Below are positions 57,476-64,000 of a stretch of 64,000 nucleotides of DNA, in pieces. The stretch is from Pseudomonas songnenensis (lineage in GTDB: Bacteria > Pseudomonadota > Gammaproteobacteria > Pseudomonadales > Pseudomonadaceae). The stretch is from the NCBI RefSeq assembly GCF_003696315.1, contig NZ_RFFN01000006.1:62001-126000 (forward strand), written 5' to 3'. Below the pieces are notes generated by a model that saw only the letters and a list, made by a program, of their open reading frames with translations, had not been told where the DNA came from and made no database searches. The number at the start of each line of letters is the position of its first letter. Within the stretch, counting starts at the first letter, position 1. The position numbers were made by a program, and so were the translations under genes.

Positions 57476-58285
57476 ATGCATAACCGCATGATGATCACCG
57501 GTGCTGGCTCCGGACTCGGTCGCGAGATTGCCCTGCGCTGGGCCCGTGACGGCTGGCAGCTGGCGCTTTCCGATGTCAACGAAGGCGGCCTGGCGGAAAC
57601 CCTTAAGATGGTCCGCGAAGCGGGCGGTGATGGCTTCACCATGCGCTGCGACGTGCGTGATTACAGCCAGCTGATCGCCTTCGCCCAGGCCTGCGAGGAG
57701 AAGCTCGGCGGCATCGACATCGTCGTCAATAATGCCGGCGTGGCGTCCGGAGGCTTCTTCGACGAACTGTCGCTGGAAGACTGGGAATGGCAGATCGCGA
57801 TCAACCTGATGGGCGTGGTCAAGGGCTGCAAGGCCTTCCTGCCGCTGGTGCAGAAGAGCAAGGGCAAGATCATCAACATCGCCTCGATGGCAGCGCTGAT
57901 GCAGGCGCCGGGCATGAGCAACTACAACGTGGCCAAGGCCGGCGTGGTGGCGCTGTCGGAGAGTCTGCTGGTGGAGCTGCGCCAGGCCGAAGTCGGTGTG
58001 CATGTGGTCTGCCCGTCGTTCTTCCAGACCAACCTGCTGGACTCCTTCCGTGGTCCGACGCCGAACGTGAAGGCGCAGATCGGCAAGCTGCTGGAGTCCT
58101 CGCCGATCACCGCGGCGGACATCGCCGACTACATCCACCAGCAGGTCGCCAAGGGCGAATTCATGATCCTGCCGCACGAAGAAGGGCGCATGGCCTGGAA
58201 GGTCAAGCAGCAGAACCCGCAGGCGATCTACGACGAGATGGCAATGCTGGCGGAAAAGAAGCGCGCCAAGAGCCGGGCACTCTGA
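57476..58285 (+). CDS. Short-chain dehydrogenase/reductase
   Basis: This 269-residue NAD(P)-dependent oxidoreductase has the SDR cofactor motif TGAGSGLG (residues 8-15), NNAG, and the catalytic YNVAK with upstream Ser in NIASMAAL. The C-terminal extension (GEFMILPHEEGRMAWKVKQQ) resembles SDRs annotated as acting on lipids or acyl chains. AAGG lies upstream of ATG 57476. The substrate is unknown. Confidence 0.9.
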   Translation: MHNRMMITGAGSGLGREIALRWARDGWQLALSDVNEGGLAETLKMVREAGGDGFTMRCDVRDYSQLIAFAQACEEKLGGIDIVVNNAGVASGGFFDELSLEDWEWQIAINLMGVVKGCKAFLPLVQKSKGKIINIASMAALMQAPGMSNYNVAKAGVVALSESLLVELRQAEVGVHVVCPSFFQTNLLDSFRGPTPNVKAQIGKLLESSPITAADIADYIHQQVAKGEFMILPHEEGRMAWKVKQQNPQAIYDEMAMLAEKKRAKSRAL

Positions 58286-58292
58286 CAACGGC

Positions 58293-58310
58293 CGGCCGCT
58301 TCGGCGGCCG
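58293..58310 (+). terminator. TTCG-tetraloop hairpin after the SDR gene
   Basis: CGGCCGC and GCGGCCG enclose a TTCG tetraloop, an unusually stable RNA fold, eight bases after the stop. No U-tract follows. Confidence 0.5.
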
Positions 58311-58386
58311 CTGCGGTTGCCTCCGACAAGGGTGGGGAGTAGGGTTGGCGGTCCGGCTTTGTTCGCCGTAACCCTATGGATCGCTT

Positions 58387-59544
58387 GTGAATTTTCCCTC
58401 TCGCGGGCTGCTGATGTTGGCGCTGGTCCTGGCTGCCATCAACCTCCGCCCCGGCATTACCTCCTTCGCTCCGCTGATCGAACGCATCGCCGAGGAACTG
58501 GCGCTTTCCCGCGGCCTGATCAGCCTCACTACCGCCTTGCCGGTTCTGCTGATGGGCCTGCTGGCGCCACTGGCGCCGCGGCTCGCCGTGCGTTTTGGCC
58601 TGGAGCGCAGCATCGCGCTGTGCCTCGGTCTGATCGCTGCGGCATTGCTGTTGCGGCTGTTCGGGCACAATGCCGTTCTGCTGATCGGCTCCGCCGGGCT
58701 GGTTGGCGCCGGGATTGCCGTTGCCGGGCCGCTGTTGTCCGGTTTCATCAAACGCTACTTCCTCGAGCGCATGGGCCAGACGGCTGCCTGGTATTCGCTG
58801 AGCATGGCGGTTGGCGGCACTCTCGGGGTAGTGGTGACAGCACCGGCCACCGAGGCGATGGGGCAGGAGTGGACGCGCGGCCTCGCGCTCTGGGCACTGC
58901 CGGCATTGGCGGCAGTGCTGATCTGGCTGCGCCTGCCCAACCAGCCGGAAACTGCCAGCGACAGTCGTGCCGGTTTGCCTTGGAAGGAGCCGCGGGCCTG
59001 GCTGCTGAGCATCTATTTCGCCCTGCAGGCCGGACTGTTCTATGCCTTGGCCACCTGGCTGGTGGCTCGCTATCACGAGGTGGGCTACAGCCTGCTGCAA
59101 AGCAATGCGTTCTTCAGTGGCTTCATGCTCATCGGCCTACCCAGCGCCTTCGCCATGCCCTGGTTGGCGCAGCGCCTGGGCAACCGGCACCGGATCATGG
59201 CGGCCTGTGGTGTCTTGGCGACCCTGTGCCTGGCACTGATCGCGCTGCGGCCGGGCTGGCAGCCGCTGCTGGTCTGCATGCTGCTGGGCGTTGCGCTCAA
59301 CGGTACCTTTTCCCTGGCGCTGATCTCGCCGATGTACGAAGCCAATACTCCGCTGGCGGTCAGCCGGCTTACCGCGATGATGCTCTGCACCGGCTATTGC
59401 CTGGCCTGCCTGACGCCGGTACTGGCCGGGCTCGGGCGAGATCTGGCGGGTGACTACCGCATGCCATTCCTGGTCCTGACGGGCATGGCCGCGTGCATGT
59501 CGATACTGGCGATGCGCCTGCGGCCGAGGCACGCAAGCGGCTGA
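58387..59544 (+). CDS. MFS transporter of the CynX/NimT family
   Basis: The 385-residue product has about 12 transmembrane segments and the family opening LMLALVLAAINLRPGITSFAP, with NLRP being characteristic of CynX/NimT carriers (cyanate, 2-nitroimidazole and related). The start is GTG 58387 with a weak ribosome site. It lies about 100 bases after the SDR gene and may be separately expressed. The substrate cannot be told from the sequence. Confidence 0.88.
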   Translation: MNFPSRGLLMLALVLAAINLRPGITSFAPLIERIAEELALSRGLISLTTALPVLLMGLLAPLAPRLAVRFGLERSIALCLGLIAAALLLRLFGHNAVLLIGSAGLVGAGIAVAGPLLSGFIKRYFLERMGQTAAWYSLSMAVGGTLGVVVTAPATEAMGQEWTRGLALWALPALAAVLIWLRLPNQPETASDSRAGLPWKEPRAWLLSIYFALQAGLFYALATWLVARYHEVGYSLLQSNAFFSGFMLIGLPSAFAMPWLAQRLGNRHRIMAACGVLATLCLALIALRPGWQPLLVCMLLGVALNGTFSLALISPMYEANTPLAVSRLTAMMLCTGYCLACLTPVLAGLGRDLAGDYRMPFLVLTGMAACMSILAMRLRPRHASG

Positions 59545-59654
59545 AGGCATTCAGGGCTGTGGCCTGTTTCACCACTTCCCAAGCCGCGGATGACCCGCCA
59601 GCCACGCTGTGCTAGAAAGCTCGCCGTCCTGTCCCTGCGTTCCCGGAGTTTCGA

Positions 59655-60083
59655 GTGGAGTCTGAGTCCATCGTTTATGGCTGCATCCGTGATTGGCCTT
59701 CCGCCGACCCCGAGCAAAGCCGCCAACGCCGGGCAAACAATCTGGCTGCTGTGCAAGCGCTGCCGCAGGGCGAAGCCTGGCCCTTCATCGGGCGTGAGAT
59801 GTTTTCCCTCTGCCGTAACGAGGAGCTGGGTCTCTATCAGACCCAGGTCATTCACTTCGGCGCCAGCTACCGAGCGGTGGAATACGAGTGGACGCTCTGG
59901 GTGCAGCGCTTCGAAGAGCTGCTCAGGCAGCTGTACTGGACCAGCGCCGTGGTGCATCTGGAAACCGAGCTCAACGGCACGCACACCTTTCGCTGGCAGA
60001 CCGAGGCGGGGAGTCACAGCCCGCAACAGAGCGACCTGCGCATGCGCTGCGCCTGGGAACGGGAAAGCGGTCTGTTCGGGTAA
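59655..60083 (+). CDS. Conserved protein of unknown function
   Basis: The 142-residue product starts at GTG 59655 with GGAG seven bases upstream. It has no signal peptide or membrane helix and is rich in Trp, Tyr and Glu (EYEWTLWVQRFEELLRQLYW). The pattern of conserved aromatic and acidic residues suggests a compact globular fold; I cannot name its function. It converges with the YheU-family gene, nine bases apart. Confidence 0.75.
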   Translation: MESESIVYGCIRDWPSADPEQSRQRRANNLAAVQALPQGEAWPFIGREMFSLCRNEELGLYQTQVIHFGASYRAVEYEWTLWVQRFEELLRQLYWTSAVVHLETELNGTHTFRWQTEAGSHSPQQSDLRMRCAWERESGLFG

Positions 60084-60092
60084 ATCGGGTGC

Positions 60093-60320
60093 TCAGTCCA
60101 GCCACTCGCGTGGCACGTCGCGCCTGAGTGCCAGCTGGCATTGCTGACTGTCGGCGTCAAAGACGATCACCGCTTCTCCCTTGTCCAGCGCCCGGCGCAC
60201 CCGTGCGACACGGGTTTCCAGCGGGGTTTCGTCGCCGTTGTCGGTGCCGTCGCGGGTGACGAAGTCTTCGATGAGGCGGGTCAGGGTGTCCGGTTCGAGC
60301 TGATCGTGGGGTATGAGCAT
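60093..60320 (-). CDS. YheU family protein
   Basis: The 75-residue product closely follows the YheU pattern: MLIPHDQLEPDTLTRLIEDF, VTRDGTDNGDETPLETRV and a QLALRRDVP ending. The family is small, cytoplasmic and of unknown function. ATG 60320 gives the family N-terminus; a longer frame would add unrelated residues. It follows the hybrid kinase by 29 bases. Confidence 0.92.
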   Translation of the reverse strand: MLIPHDQLEPDTLTRLIEDFVTRDGTDNGDETPLETRVARVRRALDKGEAVIVFDADSQQCQLALRRDVPREWLD

Positions 60321-60349
60321 GGGACTTCTTCGATAAGCGCAGGGACGAC

Positions 60350-63094
60350 CTAGGTCGCGCTGCTCTGCAGGTAGCTGTCCAGGCAAGCATACAGCTGCCG
60401 GCTCTCCAGCGGTTTGCCGATGAACTCGTCCATTCCCGCGTCGAGGCCACGCTGGCGATGTTCGGCCAGCACATGGGCCGTCACCGCGATGATCGGTACG
60501 GCCTGCAGTTGCTGGTCCGCCTCCAGCTTGCGTATCTGCCGGCTGGCCTCGAAGCCGTCCAGCTCCGGCATCTCGCAGTCCATCAGAATCAGTTGCACCG
60601 CGTTCGGGTTGCGACGGTAGAGATCCACGGCCTGGCGTCCATTGTCGGCAAGCTGCACGGCATAGCCGCGCTTCTTCAGTAGGCCACGAACGACCATTTG
60701 ATTCACCGGATTGTCCTCGGCCACGAGGATGCAGGGTTCGCTTCTAGGCGTTGCAATCGGAGCCTGCTCGGTTTCGGCCAGGGCCGCGGGTTCGTGTTCG
60801 TAGAGTGCCTGCAATGCCTCGCGTAGCGGTCCGCTCTGCAGCGGGAGCGCCAGACTAATCAGGCGCAGATCGGGCGTCAGGGGCGGCGGCTCGTGAATCG
60901 GGGAGTAGAGCATGAGCACCCGCTGATTCGGCTCCAGCTGCGGCCGCAGGCGCTCCAGCCACTGGCTCGGACTACCCGGCCATGGCGCCAGCAGCACCAG
61001 CAGTGGCGGGGCGGTGAAATCGGTGAGGTAGTCCGGCAGGCGATCCGGCGTCAGACAGCGCTCGGTGCGCATGCCCCAGCGCCGCAGCAGATGGCTGAGC
61101 GCCTCCAGTCCCTGAGCGTCCTGCGAGGCGAGCAGCGCGGGCCGGCCCGCCAGCAAACCCGTCAGCGGGTCCTCAACGTCGGTAGCGGTCTGCAGGGGAA
61201 TTTCGAAGCAGAAGCGGCTGCCGCGGCCCGGGGCGCTCTGCACCTCGATATGGCCGTTCATCATTTCCACCAGCTCCTTGCTGATCGCCAGGCCGAGCCC
61301 GCTGCCACCGTAACGCCGGGTGGTACTCGAGTCGCCCTGGGAGAAGGATTCGAAGAGCTGCGCCAGCACCTCCTGGCGCATGCCGATGCCGCTGTCGCTC
61401 ACGCAGAACACCAGTCGCGGAGCACCATCCGGTGTCTCGCGACAGGACACCTCGAGCAGCACATGACCGTGCTCGGTGAACTTCAGTGCATTGCTCAGCA
61501 GGTTCATCAGGATCTGCTTGAGGCGCGTCGGGTCGCCGCGAATGCGTCGCGGCACGCCGGGCTCCAGTCCGACGTGCAGACTCAGCTGCTTTTCCAGCGC
61601 CTGAGCGGTGAACAGTCTGATGGTTTCGGAAATCAGGATTTCCAGGTCGAAGTCGATGTCCTCCAGGCTCAGCTTGCCGGAGCCGATCCGTGCGTAGTCG
61701 AGGATGTCGTTGATCACCGCCATCAGCGAATTGCCGGAGCTGGAAATGGTGTCCAGGTAGAACTGCTGGCTGCGGTCCAGCGGCGTTTCACGGAGCAACT
61801 GCAGCATGCCGAGCACGCCATTCAACGGCGTGCGGATTTCGTGGCTCATCTTGGCCAGGAAACGGCTCTTCGCCTCGTTCTCGCTGGCGGCCCGCTCGGC
61901 AGCCTCACGCGAACGGTAACCCTCTTCCTTGAGCAGGTTGATGCGGTCGGCCAGGCCGATGGAAAGGGTGATCAGCTCGAAGGCGACACTGGCCTTGACC
62001 ACTGCCGCGCCGTACAGGCCGAACAGTTCGACCCCCAGCGAGCCGGCGGTAACCAGGATGAAGGAGGCCAGCAGCACGCCCCAGGCCAGCGTGTAGTAGA
62101 CGCCGTAGCGCACGCCACGGCGCCAGACGAAGGCGCCGGCCAGCAGCAGCCCGGCAGACACGACGATCACCGTCACGCTGGCCAGGATGCTCCAGCTCTG
62201 CACGTCCAGCACGAGGCCGGAAAGCATGCTGCCGAATGCAGCCAACAGGGTGCAGCGCAGGAGCAGGTCGAGCCGCGGGAACAGCTCGCGGGTGTGCAGG
62301 AAATGCCGGCTGAACTGGATGGCGATCAGGCAGTGGCTGAACATCAGGGCATAGATGCCAAGCGCCACCAGCCCGCCATCGTCAGCCAGCCACTTGACCA
62401 GCAGACCATCGAAGGAAAGGGCGAACAGCCCGACGTTGAGGGTGTAGACCAGATACCAGAAGTACGCCGGTTCGCGCAGGGAGGCGAAGAGGAACAGGTT
62501 GTAGCAGAACATCGCGAACAGCACGCCATAGAACGCACCACTCAGACCACTCAGCTCCTGCTCTTCGGCGGCGCTGGCGTTGTAGGTGCTGAAGTACAGC
62601 GGTACGTAGAGCGTACTGGTCGTCTTTATCCGCAGCAGTAGCGTGGTGTCGCCCGGTGGCAGCTCGACCGGAAACCAGAAATTGCTGACTTTTACCGGCC
62701 GTTCCGCGAACGGGTAGATATCGCCGGTGAGCTGGCGACTGATGCTGCCGTCGGGGTAGCGCAGGAACAACTCGATATGGTCGAGCAGGGGATAGTTGAT
62801 TTCGATGAAGCCGCCGACGGGACTGGCAAGGCGGTTTTTCAGATCGGCGCGCAACCACCAGGTCGAGCTGTTCTTGCCTTCGTTGACGTGCCCGCCCATG
62901 ACTGGCCGAAAGCGCTCCGATGGCAGCGTCATGACCTCGTCGACGCTCAGCTCGCCATTCGGGTCCTCCAGATAGCGGGTACCGCTGCCCAGTGACTGGC
63001 GGGAATCGATGGAATCGACCACCACAGGCGTGAATGCCCAGACTTGAAGCGACAGGCAAAACAGCAGCAGAGCCAGGCATGAACGCGGCAACAT
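60350..63094 (-). CDS. Hybrid sensor histidine kinase with 7TMR-DISM sensor
   Basis: The 914-residue product has a signal peptide, a periplasmic 7TMR-DISMED2 domain (residues about 25-175), seven transmembrane helices (about 185-385), and a kinase core with His418 in FLAKMSHEIRTPLNG. Next come ATPase boxes (NLLSNALKFTEHG, SDSGIGM, RYGGSGLGLAISK). A degenerate receiver-like segment follows (about 640-740), then a full receiver with Asp839 in LILMDCEMPELDG. RetS and LadS share this sensor type. It lies next to the NAGGN-type peptidase gene, as PA3462 does in P. aeruginosa. Confidence 0.93.
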   Translation of the reverse strand: MLPRSCLALLLFCLSLQVWAFTPVVVDSIDSRQSLGSGTRYLEDPNGELSVDEVMTLPSERFRPVMGGHVNEGKNSSTWWLRADLKNRLASPVGGFIEINYPLLDHIELFLRYPDGSISRQLTGDIYPFAERPVKVSNFWFPVELPPGDTTLLLRIKTTSTLYVPLYFSTYNASAAEEQELSGLSGAFYGVLFAMFCYNLFLFASLREPAYFWYLVYTLNVGLFALSFDGLLVKWLADDGGLVALGIYALMFSHCLIAIQFSRHFLHTRELFPRLDLLLRCTLLAAFGSMLSGLVLDVQSWSILASVTVIVVSAGLLLAGAFVWRRGVRYGVYYTLAWGVLLASFILVTAGSLGVELFGLYGAAVVKASVAFELITLSIGLADRINLLKEEGYRSREAAERAASENEAKSRFLAKMSHEIRTPLNGVLGMLQLLRETPLDRSQQFYLDTISSSGNSLMAVINDILDYARIGSGKLSLEDIDFDLEILISETIRLFTAQALEKQLSLHVGLEPGVPRRIRGDPTRLKQILMNLLSNALKFTEHGHVLLEVSCRETPDGAPRLVFCVSDSGIGMRQEVLAQLFESFSQGDSSTTRRYGGSGLGLAISKELVEMMNGHIEVQSAPGRGSRFCFEIPLQTATDVEDPLTGLLAGRPALLASQDAQGLEALSHLLRRWGMRTERCLTPDRLPDYLTDFTAPPLLVLLAPWPGSPSQWLERLRPQLEPNQRVLMLYSPIHEPPPLTPDLRLISLALPLQSGPLREALQALYEHEPAALAETEQAPIATPRSEPCILVAEDNPVNQMVVRGLLKKRGYAVQLADNGRQAVDLYRRNPNAVQLILMDCEMPELDGFEASRQIRKLEADQQLQAVPIIAVTAHVLAEHRQRGLDAGMDEFIGKPLESRQLYACLDSYLQSSAT

Positions 63095-63293
63095 GTTTCG
63101 ATCCGGAAGGGTGTGTGCCCCGCGGCGGGGCGACACATATTAGTAGAGCGATGTGACGGTACCGATTCCTTCGGGCTCTACATGGCGCCTTCAGAGTGCC
63201 GCACGTCCTTGTCCGGTTATCTTTGCCGAGTTACCCGTGATGCGGCAAGCACCGCTTGCCCGAAGCAGGCTATCTGTCACGCAAGCCGGCCGC
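63095..63293. other. Gap between the M42 peptidase and hybrid kinase genes
   Basis: These 199 bases contain no gene. A GC-rich hairpin around 63112-63136 (GCCCC-GCGGC-GGGGC, extended by TGTG/CACA) lies 18 bases before the kinase start. It could be a leader structure of the kinase mRNA or a weak terminator of the peptidase transcript. Confidence 0.4.
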
Positions 63294-64000
63294 TCACCCG
63301 TTGCGGTCGAGCGGGTCGGCCTGGCGGCCAACCAGAGTATCCACCGGCGGTACGCGGGTATCGTTTTCCATCTGCGCGTCGTGCTCCAGCTGATGGCTGA
63401 AGCGCTCCAGCGAGTCCTTCGAATGCTGCGAATCGCTGGCGAACACCGGCTGGCTGAGCATGTAGCCGCAGAGCAGGCGGCTCATGGCGGCAAGGCTGTC
63501 GATATGGGTGCGCTCATAGCCGTGGGTTGCGTCGCAGCCGAACGCCACCAGCGCCGTGCGGATGTCATGGCCCGCCTCGACAGCGGACTGTGCATCGCTG
63601 TGGTAATAGCGGAACAGATCGCGGCGTACCGGGATCTCGTGTTCGCCAGCCAATTTGAGCAGGTGACGTGACAGATGAAAGTCGTATGGGCCACCGGAAT
63701 CCTGCATCGCCACGGTGACCGCGTGCTCGCTGGATGCCTGGCCCTTGGCGGCGGGGGCGATGTCGATGCCGACGAACTCGCTGACATCCCAGGGCAGGGC
63801 GCCGGCGGCACCGGAGCCGGTTTCCTCGGTGATGGTGAACAGCGGATGCACGTCGATCGGCGGTTCGCGGCCACTTTCGACGATAGCTTTCAGTGCGGCG
63901 AGCAGGGCCGCGACGCCGGCCTTGTCGTCCAGGTGGCGAGCGCTGATATAACCGCTTTCGGTGAATTCGGGCATCGGATCGAAAGCGACGAAGTCACCGA
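63294..64000 (-). CDS. M42 family peptidase of the NAGGN osmoprotectant type, 3' part
   Basis: The 235 or so visible residues are the C-terminal part; the frame stays open to the window edge (GDFVAFDPMPEFTESGYISA upstream of RHLDDKAGVAALLAALKA). M42 metal ligands and catalytic residues appear in LDDKAG, FTITEETGSGA and GIDIAPAA, and a late His in YYHSDAQSAVEAG. The peptidase is one of three conserved genes for N-acetylglutaminylglutamine amide synthesis, used against osmotic stress. The other two genes should lie beyond 64000. Confidence 0.88.
   Translation of the reverse strand, partial: GDFVAFDPMPEFTESGYISARHLDDKAGVAALLAALKAIVESGREPPIDVHPLFTITEETGSGAAGALPWDVSEFVGIDIAPAAKGQASSEHAVTVAMQDSGGPYDFHLSRHLLKLAGEHEIPVRRDLFRYYHSDAQSAVEAGHDIRTALVAFGCDATHGYERTHIDSLAAMSRLLCGYMLSQPVFASDSQHSKDSLERFSHQLEHDAQMENDTRVPPVDTLVGRQADPLDRNG

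Noticed and set aside
60893-62641. Open frame of 582 codons on the plus strand opposite the hybrid kinase
   Set aside because: The translation is Gln/His/Ala-rich without domain patterns and mirrors the real gene's codon bias.

Overview
The window is a chromosomal segment of a GC-rich gammaproteobacterium of the genus Pseudomonas in the broad sense, most likely the stutzeri group. That rests on familiar Pseudomonas gene strings (flgMNZ, cheVR, flgBCDE, flgFGHIJKL; apeB-rluA-minEDC-lpxL; alaS-lysC-rsmA with tRNA-Ser and tRNA-Arg), on a nearly canonical AmrZ, and on a sodium-pumping oxaloacetate decarboxylase. I see no prophage, IS element, CRISPR array or genomic island; this looks like core genome with a few variable patches.

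Layout. 1-4.2 kb: the 3' end of cobS, a LysR regulator divergent from a RidA-like gene, and modABC for molybdate uptake. 4.4-11.2 kb: periplasmic glutathione peroxidase, a FadL-type outer-membrane protein, a sulfurtransferase, RNase D with YcgL, a Met/Gln-rich secreted protein, YcgN, and a secreted M61-like metalloprotease. 11.3-17.6 kb: threonine aldolase, alaS, lysC (with a likely internal start), rsmA/csrA, tRNA-Ser(GCT), tRNA-Arg(ACG) and a DUF4124 protein. 18-24.4 kb: mgtE, oadGAB, amrZ, two tiny envelope genes and tRNA-Arg(CCT).

24.4-40.4 kb is a flagellar and chemotaxis block. flgM-flgN-flgZ and flgA run leftward, cheV-cheR rightward, then flgBCDE and flgFGHIJKL. Sigma-54 promoters are legible before flgA, flgB and flgF, and a sigma-28 promoter before flgM. 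This fits the pseudomonad cascade in which FleQ and FleR with RpoN build the hook-basal body and FliA with FlgM gates late genes. The flgB and flgF promoters share an extended upstream motif (CTTRTAAATCAA-N3-GTTG) that I cannot assign and that may be an activator site. FlgE carries an Ala/Tyr-rich insert, and FlgL has a central segment of visibly different base composition.

40.5-52.4 kb: a helix-hairpin-helix secreted protein, a DUF1232 protein preceded by a DnaA-box-like perfect inverted repeat, a three-gene overlapping cluster (XRE regulator, unknown protein, Sel1 protein), Prc protease, a quinone oxidoreductase, apeB, rluA, minCDE, a lipid A acyltransferase and a pirin. 52.5-64 kb: an MlaA homologue without a visible lipobox, overlapping a secreted alpha/beta hydrolase; a DUF2061 protein; yjcH-actP acetate uptake; an SDR enzyme; a CynX-type MFS transporter; two small conserved genes; a 7TMR-DISM hybrid histidine kinase; and the 3' part of an M42 peptidase of the NAGGN osmoprotectant type. 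The sodium pump and the NAGGN-type peptidase together suggest a salt-tolerant lifestyle.

No wholly novel system stands out. The best leads are the shared flgB/flgF upstream motif, the inverted DnaA-box pair, the hydrolase-MlaA overlap and the XRE/unknown/Sel1 cluster. All function statements come from reading the sequence and general family knowledge; no search was run.
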